Shown: positions 53,196 through 62,146 of the stretch, piece by piece
Layout: every line of letters begins with the position of its first letter
Numbering within the stretch: position 1 is the first letter of the stretch
Source: Vibrio nitrifigilis
Lineage (GTDB): Bacteria > Pseudomonadota > Gammaproteobacteria > Enterobacterales > Vibrionaceae
DNA length: 64,000 bases
NCBI RefSeq assembly: GCF_015686695.1
Contig: NZ_JADPMR010000004.1
Span: 1,116,001-1,180,000 of the forward strand
Direction of reading: 5' to 3'
Program-made: the position numbers and the translations under genes
Notes under the pieces: generated by a model
What the model was told of the DNA's origin: nothing
What the model saw: only the letters and a program-made list of their open reading frames with translations
Database searches by the model: none

Positions 53196-53951
53196 TTAAA
53201 TACTTAAATATTGTTCAACTTCACTTAATTTATGCATGACTGCCACAACTTTACTATCCAGAAAATCATGAGCTTCAATACGCTCTGCTGCAACTTTATC
53301 ACTTTCAACATCACTGAACTGAGCGGGTTGTTTCACCAACGATAAATGTTCTATCGGTGATACTTGTTTAATAGCGGGCTTAAAATGAATCGTGTCTACT
53401 CCCGCACTAATCCCAGCTTCAATACCTTGATAAGTATCATCAATATAGACACATTGATCGAGACTATAGCCCATATTCATCGCACAATAATGAATTAAAT
53501 CCGGTTCAGGTTTCCAACTATTTGCATCAAATGCAGAATAGATTTGATCATCGAAATAGCTACGCAAACCACACAGTTCTAATAGCGATTCAATTTTATC
53601 TTTGGGTGAGTTAGATGCCACACAAACATCAATATGATGACGACGTAATTGCTCGAGTAGGGAGACAGCACCAGACATTGGGCGCAACTGATGGTCAAAT
53701 AACTCATGCGTTCGATGCCGATATTCTATTTCTAGTGAATCGATATCAGCATTAACACCGGTTTTTTCAACGAGCCTATTGAGCAGTTCAGCAACCAAAC
53801 CACCATCAAAACTCTCTACCACATCATCAAGTGTGAGCACCGCGCCCAATTCTTGGAACAAGCCAAGAAGCACCTGACAACATAGCCGTTCACTGTCTAC
53901 TAATGTGCCTTCACAATCAAAAATCACACATTGCTTGTTATTATTGTGCAT
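53196..53951 (-). CDS. HAD-superfamily hydrolase, YieH/phosphoglycolate-phosphatase-like, with DxE motif I
   Basis: 251 residues. HAD fold with an alpha-helical cap: motif I CVIFDCEGTLVDSERL, motif II VASNSPKDK, motif III lysine in NSWKPEPDLIHY, motif IV YIDDTYQGIEAGISAG. Similar in order and length to E. coli YieH (a 6-phosphogluconate phosphatase). Motif I reads D-C-E-G-T where phosphatases normally have D-x-D; the GAA codon is clear in the sequence. The second acid is the proton donor, so activity may be altered. A C-terminal tail of about 45 residues extends beyond the HAD core. Confidence 0.82.
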   Translation of the reverse strand: MHNNNKQCVIFDCEGTLVDSERLCCQVLLGLFQELGAVLTLDDVVESFDGGLVAELLNRLVEKTGVNADIDSLEIEYRHRTHELFDHQLRPMSGAVSLLEQLRRHHIDVCVASNSPKDKIESLLELCGLRSYFDDQIYSAFDANSWKPEPDLIHYCAMNMGYSLDQCVYIDDTYQGIEAGISAGVDTIHFKPAIKQVSPIEHLSLVKQPAQFSDVESDKVAAERIEAHDFLDSKVVAVMHKLSEVEQYLSI

Positions 53952-54138
53952 ACGGTGGCTTCACCATCATAAATTTCGGTTAATGCAGTGTATGCGCAGA
54001 TGATTATCAAGTAAGGACAGAGTTAACAGAATAATCTCTTGCCTATTGGGCAATGTAAATATATTCAAACCAAGTCACTAAACGGTGCTTAATCAGCTAA
54101 ATCAACAACAAAATAGAGTGACTTAAGCCATGCACCGA

Positions 54139-54681
54139 TTACATTAATTCTGGGTAAGCGTTTTCACCAAAAGATTCTAGCCATACTCGTTCGGGACAAA
54201 CCGAACATTGGGCGGAATGATTGGCAATGACCTGGTTGATAAATACGTGACTGTGACTGAATTCTTGGTTGTCACACATGACTACATCAGAAATTAACCA
54301 CTGATTATCATCGATGGTCAAGAGGGCTGCCGCAACGGCTTCTCCTTGAGAAAATCCGAGATAAAGAGTGCAAGGTTCTGAATAGATAATTTGCGTGAAA
54401 AATTCGACTAGTGCTTCTTTTTCTTCCGGTGCAGTTACCCGATTCGCTTGCAGCAAAGAAAACATGATCGTCATGCGGTGAAAGTCAGCGGCAAGCACGT
54501 TGGGATGAAGGCTCTGCTGGTGCGATGGTGAATCAGTGAATGGAATAGCTGATGCTTTCTGGCTGAGTGATTCATAGACCTGACGTCCTCTGATACTTTC
54601 AGGTGTTGGGTAATCGACCTCTACTTGCTGCCATAACCAGCGATTTTTCACGTTTAGTAGTTGAGAAGGCATCGTCGTCAT
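54139..54681 (-). CDS. Hypothetical protein, possibly GNAT-fold
   Basis: 180 residues, soluble, no signal. I do not recognise a family. The middle TLYLGFSQGEAVAAALLTID, followed by WLISDVVM, has the strand-turn-strand look of an acetyltransferase core, and PERVWLESFGENAYPEL could be its C-terminal strand, but no clear acetyl-CoA loop (Q/R-x-x-G-x-G/A) is present. Four cysteines in the C-terminal half (C123-region to C164). The ATG at 54681 has a weak ribosome site. It is read as a gene because of length, codon use like its neighbours and lack of any competing frame. Confidence 0.6.
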   Translation of the reverse strand: MTTMPSQLLNVKNRWLWQQVEVDYPTPESIRGRQVYESLSQKASAIPFTDSPSHQQSLHPNVLAADFHRMTIMFSLLQANRVTAPEEKEALVEFFTQIIYSEPCTLYLGFSQGEAVAAALLTIDDNQWLISDVVMCDNQEFSHSHVFINQVIANHSAQCSVCPERVWLESFGENAYPELM

Positions 54682-55099
54682 AATATTGGTTCATCTATCC
54701 TGAACAGTCTGAGAAAGCTTTAACATCAGCATGAAACAGATGGTAAAATAACTGTAACTTAAGTGGAATAACAAGAATCTGAGTCTGGAGCATACTGAGC
54801 ATTGCGGCTAGCAACAAGGTATTTGTACTGATTTATACCCAAATGACCAAATTTTCAAATCAGTGCTGTGCCTAAAAGCCAATACATTCGCACTGAAAAA
54901 GCATCTTAAGGTAAGTTTGGTATAAAATTAACAAGGCAAAAAAGCGATATTTGAATCTAAATCACGTCCATATTCTAGGGCATAAATAGAGTTTACCTTC
55001 TAGCGAGTGCACTGATTTGATAGCATAGGATAACTTAGTAGCTGTTGTACAATGTCGCTCATGTCAGGCACAGCTCAGACGAATAATGGATCAAAGAAT
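54682..55099. other. Intergenic region before the creA-like gene
   Basis: Holds a 91-bp deletion derivative of the repeat (54834-54924). The in-frame upstream extension of the next gene to 55052 is hydrophilic and would bury its lipoprotein signal. Nothing else seen. Confidence 0.5.
54834..54924. repeat. 91-bp deletion derivative of the 266-bp repeat
   Basis: Starts TATACCCAAATGACC, then jumps to TTTCAAATCAGTGCTGTGCC, AATACATTCGC and AAAAGCATCTTAAGGTAA, ending TTTGGTATA. Both ends and the left-end flank of the full element are present; the centre is gone. Confidence 0.75.
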
Positions 55100-55573
55100 A
55101 TGTTAAAAAGAATACTTGGTGTGGCCATCATCGCTTTAGTATTGAACGGCTGTGATAACTCAGAGGTGGGTGATGTCAGCCTTGGGCTTTTCACCACCAA
55201 AGATATCAAAATCGACACATTAAATGACCCCATCGTGACAGGTGTCACTTGCCATATCGCAAGTATTGAAGCAAACCTTAGCCTATCAGACCCATCCGAT
55301 TCATCCATTGCGTGTCGCCAAACCGGCGAAATCACACCAGAAATGATCGCTGATATTGATAAATCGAACTCAGGTGAAATTGTGTTCAAAAAATCAAAAA
55401 GCATTTTCTTTAAGTCAATGAAAATACGCCGCATATTTGATGCTAAAAACCAAACACTCATGTATGTTTCTTATTCAACAAAAGAAACTTCTGGCAGTTT
55501 TAAACACAGTTTATCGACAGTTCCATTATGGGGAACTAAGGCATTTAATGCTTTCCCAGCTGATAACAAATAA
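55100..55573 (+). CDS. creA: CreA-family lipoprotein
   Basis: 157 residues from the ATG at 55100. Lipoprotein signal MLKRILGVAIIALVLNGCDN with lipobox LNGC. The mature part matches CreA: KIDTLNDPIVTGVTCHIAS, DSSIACRQTGEI, GEIVFKKSKSIFFKSMKIRR and YDAKNQTL-like FDAKNQTLMYVSYS. E. coli CreA is a periplasmic protein with a plain signal; here it appears lipid-anchored. Its role is unknown. No creBCD is nearby. Confidence 0.82.
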   Translation: MLKRILGVAIIALVLNGCDNSEVGDVSLGLFTTKDIKIDTLNDPIVTGVTCHIASIEANLSLSDPSDSSIACRQTGEITPEMIADIDKSNSGEIVFKKSKSIFFKSMKIRRIFDAKNQTLMYVSYSTKETSGSFKHSLSTVPLWGTKAFNAFPADNK

Positions 55574-55584
55574 AGTCGACACGT

Positions 55585-55613
55585 ACACTCTCTGATGTAA
55601 TTTCAGAGAGTGT
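55585..55613 (+). terminator. Hairpin terminator after creA
   Basis: ACACTCTCTGA / TCAGAGAGTGT, perfect 11-bp stem with a 7-base loop, ten bases after the stop; weak U-tract. Confidence 0.75.
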
Positions 55614-55698
55614 CAATCCGTTATTGATAGATCAAAAAATCCAATACCTCACCTATTTTATGCTATTATCCGCGAAATTTTTTTGTAGCTGAATCCTC

Positions 55699-57003
55699 AT
55701 GAAATTTCCTGGACAACGTAAATCTAAACACTATTTCCCAACAGAAAAACGCGACCCTCTCGTGAAACAAATGCAGCAAGCCCCTGTACTGTATAACCCA
55801 ACCATTATTGGGATAGGGCAAACCCTTGTTGATATTGAAGCGAAGGTCGACACCGAATTTCTAAATAAATACGGATTGAGTAAAGGACACTCACTTGTTG
55901 TCGAGGAACAGACAGCCGATGCTCTCTACCAAGAGCTGGTCGACAGGGAATTAATAACCCACCAACACCCTGGTGGCACAATTGGTAATACATTACACAA
56001 CTATTCTGTACTTGCTGACAGTAAATCTGTCTTACTCGGCGTGATGTCCAAAAACATTGAAGTAGGTGATTATGCCTACCGCTACCTGTGCCGCACTTCT
56101 TCACGCGTTAATATGAACCACTTTCAAACCGTAGATGGACCGATAGGACGCTGTTATACACTGATTTCTGAGGATGGTGAGCGCACATTTGCCATCAACC
56201 AAGGGCAAATGAATCAATTGCGCCCAGAAAGTATCCCAGATCACATTTTTGAGAAAGCCTCAGCCCTACTGCTCTCTTCTTATTTGATGCGTGGAAACCC
56301 TGGCGATCCTATGCCTCAAGCTGTTCAACGTGCTGTAAAATTAGCCAAAAAGAACAATGTTCCTGTGGTTTTAACCCTTGGAACGAAATATGTTATTGAA
56401 AATAATGTCGAATGGTGGCAAAACTACATTAAGGAAAACGTTTCCGTTTTGGCTATGAACGAAGAAGAAGGATTAGCCTTAACCGGACACGACGATCCAC
56501 TTATGGCATCCAATCAGGCGCTTGAGTGGGTTGATTTAGTCTTATGCACAGCTGGCCCAATCGGTTTATATATGGCTGGCTATGTCGATGACGCTGCGAA
56601 ACGCGAAACGGAATCTTCGTTATTGCCTGGCAACATTCCTGAATTTAACAAATATGAATTTAGTCGTGCGATGCAAAAATCGGTATGTGATACCCCTGTG
56701 AAGATATACTCTCACATCGGTCCGTACTTAGGTGGCCCGGCTAAAATAAAAAATACTAATGGTGCGGGCGATGGTGCACTCGCTGCTTTGCTACACGATA
56801 TGGCAGCCAACAGCTATCATGCGAAAAATGTTCCTAACTCAGCCAAGCATCAACACCCATTTTTGACCTATTCATCTTTGTCTCAGGTATGTCGTTACGC
56901 AAACCGCGTAAGTTATGAAGTGTTAACCCAACACTCACCACGACTGTCTAAAGCTCTGCCAGAGCGTGAAGATAGCCTTGAAGAGGCATATTGGGAGCGT
57001 TAA
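55699..57003 (+). CDS. gsk: Inosine-guanosine kinase
   Basis: 434 residues, family length. PfkB/ribokinase fold: IIGIGQTLVDIEAKVD at the start, QHPGGTIGNTLHNYSVLAD for substrate binding, AINQGQMNQLRPESIP, and the C-terminal PfkB signature KNTNGAGDGALAALL with the catalytic aspartate in GAGDG. It phosphorylates guanosine and inosine for purine salvage. ATG at 55699 with no strong ribosome site; strong terminator follows. Confidence 0.95.
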   Translation: MKFPGQRKSKHYFPTEKRDPLVKQMQQAPVLYNPTIIGIGQTLVDIEAKVDTEFLNKYGLSKGHSLVVEEQTADALYQELVDRELITHQHPGGTIGNTLHNYSVLADSKSVLLGVMSKNIEVGDYAYRYLCRTSSRVNMNHFQTVDGPIGRCYTLISEDGERTFAINQGQMNQLRPESIPDHIFEKASALLLSSYLMRGNPGDPMPQAVQRAVKLAKKNNVPVVLTLGTKYVIENNVEWWQNYIKENVSVLAMNEEEGLALTGHDDPLMASNQALEWVDLVLCTAGPIGLYMAGYVDDAAKRETESSLLPGNIPEFNKYEFSRAMQKSVCDTPVKIYSHIGPYLGGPAKIKNTNGAGDGALAALLHDMAANSYHAKNVPNSAKHQHPFLTYSSLSQVCRYANRVSYEVLTQHSPRLSKALPEREDSLEEAYWER

Positions 57004-57020
57004 GCAAACACATCAAACAA

Positions 57021-57045
57021 AAGAGCAGCTTAAGGCTGCTCTTTT
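57021..57045 (+). terminator. Terminator of gsk
   Basis: AAGAGCAGC / GCTGCTCTT, perfect 9-bp stem with a 5-base loop, followed by TTG. Confidence 0.9.
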
Positions 57046-57114
57046 GTTACCGGTTAACTTTAACCAGCTGATTTTGAATAATAAAAATTATAATTTTAAA
57101 AAACGTCGGATAAG

Positions 57115-57380
57115 TATACCCAAGTAACCTCAAGATGCTGTTTCAGCGAGAATGGTTTCGCTCTTAGGCAAGGCACTGATTTGAAGACATAGTCATTCTA
57201 CGTTGAAAATCAGTAACACAGCCTAAGAGCGAATAAAACTCGCCCTTCGGGAGCTCATCAACAAACCTATTTCTGCGCCCAATCACGTTAAAAGGGAATG
57301 ACCATTCCTGCCGTGATTGAGCTTGACCTAGGCTCGTTGATGAAGCTCTGAATCCTGCATCTTGAGGTCATTTGGGTATA
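57115..57380 (+). repeat. MITE-like 266-bp repeat, copy 4
   Basis: Same orientation and length as copies 1 and 3, with a two-base change in the GAGAATGTATTCGC segment (GAGAATGGTTTCGC here). Flanked by AG and AA beyond the TATA ends. It lies between two plus-strand genes, downstream of the gsk terminator. Confidence 0.9.
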
Positions 57381-57570
57381 ATAATATGTCACTTGATATT
57401 GATAATTGTGATAGGATAACTGACTCAACAAGTTGATTATTATAAGCAAATGTTGATATATACATAAAATACATCTCTTGATTATGATGTAGCGTTTTAT
57501 ATAAAAATGCAGAATAAATTACGTACGGTGACCATCTTCCACTGACATATACGACTGTAGTAGTGTAACC

Positions 57571-59322
57571 ATGACTTTAAGCGAAGAATTAATATTAGAC
57601 ATAAATGACTTTCATCCGCTTTTCGAAAAACGTCTGCCACATGTGCTAGATATTTTTTCCGAAGGTTTATTTCATGTGGATAGCGCATTACAAGTAACGT
57701 TTTATAATCCCGAGTTTTATCAAAAATTTGGCATTAAATCTAAAACGATTAGTGTCGATGAGTGGTTAGAGTACGTTCACCCTCTTGACCGTCAAAGTGT
57801 AAGCGCAGCGATAGAGCGACAAGTCTACAGTCCAGAACCCAACAAAATCCGTAATATCCAATTCCGTTTAAGAACAACAAGCCGCCAATACATTTGGATA
57901 GAAACACATTCCGTTTTGAAATTTGATGGTGATGAATTCTTCATTGTTGGCCGTCATTGCGATGTATCAGAACAAAAGCTTTTTGAATCCTATCTCCAGC
58001 AAGCCGCTTATTTCGATAGTGCATCCGGTATGTTCAATCGAGCAAAATTATTAGCCGATATCGAGCTGGCACAAAATACAGCTGAAAAACACAGTCTTAT
58101 TTATATGCAGATAGATGATATTCGCACATACGTAAATCAATATGGCAATGAAGTCGTCGAACATCTTATTAGCCATGTTATCGCGGCGGTCCAAGTCGAT
58201 TCAAATGACTTAGTTGAATGTTATCGAGCTCGGTCTGATGATTTCGCAATTATCGTGAAAGGAGAACACAGCAAGGAAGAGCTGTACACTCTTTGCCGTT
58301 CTATCTACACAGATTACACAAGTGCCATTCAAGGACATGGTCATCTATACGGTGAAAACATCAGTATTGGCGTGTATCCTAATTTCGAGCTTAACGTCAG
58401 TCCAGAAGACATCATTAATATCGCCTCACGTACTTGTCAGTTTGCCTCAGAGCAAGAAGAATCTTGGATAGCGATTTATCAAGGGAAAACCCAATCAAAA
58501 GTCGATCGTTTCTTTTTTGTCGAACGAGGTCTAAAAGAAGCCTTACATTCACATTCGTTAAGCGTCAAATTTCAACCAATTGTTGATGCTGTAACAGGTA
58601 AAGTAGCAAGTTTTGAAGCTTTAGTGCGTTGGAAATCAAAAGAGTTCGGCGAGATTTATCCAGATGAATTTATTCCCGTCGCAGAAAAAAAAGGCTTAAT
58701 TAATGAATTGGGTTATCAAGTATTTACTAAAGCCTGCCAATTTATCACTCATTACAACCATAAAAATCATGTAACGGTGCGAGTCAACGTTAACGTTTCA
58801 GTACTGCAACTTTTAGATCGTTCTTTCCCCGAACATATCATGCGTATCGCAACAGAGTATGGGATAGAGACAAAATCGATTGTTTTAGAATTAACTGAAA
58901 CCGTTATTTTAGATGGAAATAAAAACGCGCTGATCCAGCTACAGAAACTCAGTGAATTAGGCTTTAGATTATCATTAGATGATTTTGGTACCGGCTTTAG
59001 CTCAATCAATAGTTTCTTTGATTTACCACTCAATCAAATAAAAATCGATCGCACCATGGCATGCAAAACCATGCAGAACTTCGCCCTCAATGAATATCTT
59101 GAATTTATCATTCATCTTTGTGTGCAAAAAGGAATTGATATTGTGATTGAGGGGATTGAAAACAGTGTCATGTATCAAAAATTTAGTGAATTAGGCGCCT
59201 CATATCTACAAGGCTATTGGTTCTCTAAACCACTATCGTTAGCCAGTGCCAGTTACTATACATTATCTAGCAATAACTTAAGCGCTGCGAACCAAGAAAC
59301 GCCGCTAACACTAGTGCAATAA
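57571..59322 (+). CDS. PAS-GGDEF-EAL protein, probable c-di-GMP phosphodiesterase
   Basis: 583 residues, cytoplasmic. PAS domain at about 25-135 (FSEGLFHVDSALQVTFYNPE), GGDEF-like domain at about 145-305, EAL domain at about 320-565. The GGDEF active site is RSDDF (221-225), so cyclase activity is not expected. The EAL domain keeps SFEALVRW (E349), NVNVSVLQL, ELTET, DDFGTGFSS, the lysine in NQIKID and VIEGIEN, so it should degrade c-di-GMP, perhaps gated by GTP at the dead GGDEF site. Single gene. Confidence 0.9.
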   Translation: MTLSEELILDINDFHPLFEKRLPHVLDIFSEGLFHVDSALQVTFYNPEFYQKFGIKSKTISVDEWLEYVHPLDRQSVSAAIERQVYSPEPNKIRNIQFRLRTTSRQYIWIETHSVLKFDGDEFFIVGRHCDVSEQKLFESYLQQAAYFDSASGMFNRAKLLADIELAQNTAEKHSLIYMQIDDIRTYVNQYGNEVVEHLISHVIAAVQVDSNDLVECYRARSDDFAIIVKGEHSKEELYTLCRSIYTDYTSAIQGHGHLYGENISIGVYPNFELNVSPEDIINIASRTCQFASEQEESWIAIYQGKTQSKVDRFFFVERGLKEALHSHSLSVKFQPIVDAVTGKVASFEALVRWKSKEFGEIYPDEFIPVAEKKGLINELGYQVFTKACQFITHYNHKNHVTVRVNVNVSVLQLLDRSFPEHIMRIATEYGIETKSIVLELTETVILDGNKNALIQLQKLSELGFRLSLDDFGTGFSSINSFFDLPLNQIKIDRTMACKTMQNFALNEYLEFIIHLCVQKGIDIVIEGIENSVMYQKFSELGASYLQGYWFSKPLSLASASYYTLSSNNLSAANQETPLTLVQ

Positions 59323-59460
59323 CACCTTTATCGCTATCAAACAAATAATAACAATGTGTTAGTTTAGCGAGCCCCGCGTATATGAATAAATAATCCGCCT
59401 AACCAGCAGCACAGATAGGGACAGCCCCCCTGCCCCTTCAATTCACACTTTTTCGTTGAT

Positions 59461-60522
59461 TTAGCTACGTCGATTCACTCTCATTAGCCCAATAAGAGCT
59501 AACATCATTAATCCTATGACACCAGCACTACCACCACCGCCACTTGATGTCGTTGATACACTGCTATCATCATCAGAAGATGAACTGGAATCGAGACTTC
59601 CACTGTAACTCGCCCTTTTTGCATCTGTGGCTGTGTATTTTGCTGTCACCGAACCTGCAACAACTTCGTTAATCCAATCCACGTAATTAGAGACTTCAGT
59701 AAATACCCCTGTTACACCGCTCGAACCTAAAGCTTGTCCACAAGTCGAGGGGCCAAAACTGGTCACGCCAATTTGTAGGTAACCACTACCGGTTGCACTA
59801 GAATCCGTGGTGTCATACATGGGGCCACCAGAGTCCCCTGAACAAACGCCACTACTTAAACTAGTGGTGCTATCTCCACTACTCGTACCGGCAAAACAAA
59901 GTTGGGAATCATTAATATTGGCAAGGTCTGTCTCACATGTCGCGTTATCCACGTAGTCCATTTCAGTTTGGAGCAGTATGTTACTTGTGCTACTACTTGA
60001 TGACGTTTTCCCATGACCAATTGTGATAAAGGTATCATCACTATTCTCTCGATAGCTATTGTAATCTTGGCTTGGTAAGCTAACGACCCCACTAACATTC
60101 AGACTGGATTCCAATGTGATCACCGCAATATCATTTGGCCATAACTCAGTGGAAGAGTATTCATAATCATCGGGATAATAAAATGATTTGGCCTGCACGT
60201 AGGTCGCATTTCCAGGGAAATCTGATAGTTCATCAACTTGAGCAACGACAGTATAGAGAAGGTATGACTCATTCGGTTCACTATCTTCATCGGTAATACA
60301 GTGGGCTGCAGTGAGTACATGGGTACTGTCAATCATGGTTCCCCCACAATACATACCATAGGTGTAGCCCCCCGAATATTCACGATAATAAAATAGGGTG
60401 ACATAGGCTGGATAGGCGCTGGCGGATGCTTTCGTACCATTAACGATATAAGTAGAAACGTCAGCCGCAGAAGCAGTCAAACTAGTGAGCAAAAAGGTAA
60501 GTAATAACGTGATATTTTTCAT
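59461..60522 (-). CDS. Secreted trypsin-like serine protease with GlyGly-CTERM tail
   Basis: 353 residues. Signal peptide ending near SAA (20), short propeptide, then IVNGTKASASAYP. The catalytic triad is complete: LTAAHC (H74), WPNDIAVITL (D131), CSGDSGGPM (S231). A Ser/Asp-rich linker (about 310-330) leads to SSGGGGSAG, a hydrophobic helix and MRVNRRS: the GlyGly-CTERM tail cut by rhombosortase in type II secretion. Same design as the V. cholerae Ves proteases; exported and probably surface-linked or released. Confidence 0.93.
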   Translation of the reverse strand: MKNITLLLTFLLTSLTASAADVSTYIVNGTKASASAYPAYVTLFYYREYSGGYTYGMYCGGTMIDSTHVLTAAHCITDEDSEPNESYLLYTVVAQVDELSDFPGNATYVQAKSFYYPDDYEYSSTELWPNDIAVITLESSLNVSGVVSLPSQDYNSYRENSDDTFITIGHGKTSSSSSTSNILLQTEMDYVDNATCETDLANINDSQLCFAGTSSGDSTTSLSSGVCSGDSGGPMYDTTDSSATGSGYLQIGVTSFGPSTCGQALGSSGVTGVFTEVSNYVDWINEVVAGSVTAKYTATDAKRASYSGSLDSSSSSDDDSSVSTTSSGGGGSAGVIGLMMLALIGLMRVNRRS

Positions 60523-60670
60523 AGGGACAATCTAGTGGATAAGCAACATTAAGCTTATACAATCGCACCAAATTATCTAACCTGTTTTTCATTGATTTAC
60601 ATATTTGGCTCAGGATCACAATATTAACCAAGATGCATTATAAGAGCCCAAATCAACCTCGATAAAAATA

Positions 60671-60697
60671 AAAACAGCACTACCATAGTGCTGTTTT
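60671..60697. terminator. Terminator of gcvT
   Basis: AAAACAGCACTA / TAGTGCTGTTTT, perfect 12-bp stem with a 3-base loop, T-rich on the minus-strand side. Confidence 0.92.
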
Positions 60698-60722
60698 TGT
60701 CGTTACAAATTATCAGGTGCTA

Positions 60723-61859
60723 TCAACCGCGATAATAATGCTGAGGAACAAAAGGCATTTTACTTACTGTCATCGGTAATTTTTTACCACGAACTAACGC
60801 CCAAACTTCAGTATCGATGGCAGAAAATTCAGTGCTTACATAAGCCATTGAGACCGGTTTTCCAGCTGTTGGTCCAGCGGTACCACTGGTGACAATACCT
60901 ATCTTATTGTCGTTTGCATCATAAAGTTCTGTCCCCTCGCGCACAGGTGCTTTGGTTTGCCCCACAAGTCCAACCCTTTTACGCACGACATTCTTAGTCG
61001 CAATTTGGTCTAAGATGATTGAGTCACCAGGGAATCCCCCTGCTCTTTCTCCGTCTGCACGACGAGATTTACTGATTGCCCATAATAAACTCGCTTCAAC
61101 GGGAGTTGTCGTGGTATCAAGATCGTGACCGTAGAGACACAAGCCGCATTCCAAACGTAAAGAATCGCGAGCTCCTAAACCAATCCACTCGACTTCAGAA
61201 AATTCCGTTAATTTACAAGCTAGCTCTTGTGCTTTATCTGCAGGGACTGAAATTTCGTAGCCATCTTCCCCCGTGTATCCGCTGCGGCTAACAATGCAGT
61301 CGATACCAGCGATATCGATAGTTTGGATATCCATAAAACACATGGATGCAACAGCAGGTTGTAGTTGAGAAAGTACCTTCGCGGCTTGTGGCCCTTGTAA
61401 AGCAAGCAGAGCGCGATCTTCGATCACTTCTAATCTAACGTTATCAGGAAGATGAGATTGAATATGAGCGATATCTTGTGCTTTGCATGCCGCATTCACC
61501 ACCACGAACAGATGATCACCGAGATTAGCCACCATTAAATCATCTAAAATTCCGCCTTGCTCGTTGGTGAAAAACGCATAGCGCTGTTTACCTTGAGGCA
61601 AATCGATAATATCAACTGGGACTATGGCTTCTAATGCAGCGGCGGCGTCTGGGCCCGTTAAACGTAACTGCCCCATGTGCGACACATCAAACAATCCAGC
61701 AAACTCACGAGTGTGCAAATGTTCCTTTTTTACACCCAGAGGGTATTGTACTGGCATATCATAGCCAGCGAATGGGACCATTTTAGCGCCCACTTCAAGA
61801 TGAAGTGCGTGAAGAGGTGTGGTTAACAACGGTTGGCCAGCATCTAAGTTTTGGCTCAT
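60723..61859 (-). CDS. gcvT: Aminomethyltransferase (glycine cleavage T protein)
   Basis: 378 residues from the ATG at 61859, fixed by AAGGGAG upstream; an in-frame start at 61886 has no site. GcvT features: KMVPFAGYDMPVQYPLG, FDVSHMGQLRLTG (folate-site residues), SRSGYTGEDGYEIS, GLGARDSLRLECGLCLYGHD and the C-terminal barrel with VREGTELYD. It transfers the methylene group from the lipoylated H protein to tetrahydrofolate and releases ammonia. Separated from gcvH by a regulator gene and read in the opposite direction. An exact PurR-type box lies 189 bp upstream. Confidence 0.96.
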   Translation of the reverse strand: MSQNLDAGQPLLTTPLHALHLEVGAKMVPFAGYDMPVQYPLGVKKEHLHTREFAGLFDVSHMGQLRLTGPDAAAALEAIVPVDIIDLPQGKQRYAFFTNEQGGILDDLMVANLGDHLFVVVNAACKAQDIAHIQSHLPDNVRLEVIEDRALLALQGPQAAKVLSQLQPAVASMCFMDIQTIDIAGIDCIVSRSGYTGEDGYEISVPADKAQELACKLTEFSEVEWIGLGARDSLRLECGLCLYGHDLDTTTTPVEASLLWAISKSRRADGERAGGFPGDSIILDQIATKNVVRKRVGLVGQTKAPVREGTELYDANDNKIGIVTSGTAGPTAGKPVSMAYVSTEFSAIDTEVWALVRGKKLPMTVSKMPFVPQHYYRG

Positions 61860-62047
61860 AACTTTCTCCCTTGATCGTTTTCGCACAGTAAATGAGCGTT
61901 AACGTGTTATTCCTAAATACCATTATGTTTCCAATAATAAACAGAATGCGAAATTTTCTCTCAATAGACAAGTAAAAAGAGCCAAATTCGCGATTACAGT
62001 CGTCACAAGCGGTCATTTAACGTAAAAACCAATGGATAAACAATCAA

Positions 62048-62063
62048 AGGCAAACGTTTGCAT
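62048..62063. promoter_or_regulatory. PurR-like box upstream of gcvT
   Basis: AGGCAAACGTTTGCAT fits the PurR consensus A-n-G-C-A-A-A-C-G-T-T-T-n-C-n-T at every fixed position and is palindromic in its core. PurR control of glycine cleavage genes is known in E. coli. Confidence 0.8.
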
Positions 62064-62090
62064 TCATTATAGGAAACCTTAGTAGCATAA

Positions 62091-62116
62091 AAAAAGCGCC
62101 AATAATGGCGCGTTTT
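62091..62116 (-). terminator. Terminator of the XRE-cupin regulator
   Basis: GCGCC / GGCGC stem with an AATAAT loop, extended by A5/T5 with one bulge; on the minus strand it ends in a T-run. It isolates the regulator from gcvT. Confidence 0.8.
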
Positions 62117-62146
62117 TATGCATTGATATAAGAATAGGGAGAATAT

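Larger units (their letters stand above)
57004..57570. other. Intergenic region after gsk
   Basis: Holds the gsk terminator, repeat copy 4 (57115-57380), and an AT-rich promoter region for the next gene. Confidence 0.7.

Noticed and set aside
60523..60670. Possible second small gene between the protease and gcvT
   Set aside because: No reading frame with a ribosome site; only promoter and terminator sequence is visible.
61860..62047. Glycine riboswitch in the gcvT leader
   Set aside because: I read the minus-strand leader and did not find the conserved aptamer blocks; only a covariance-model search could settle it.
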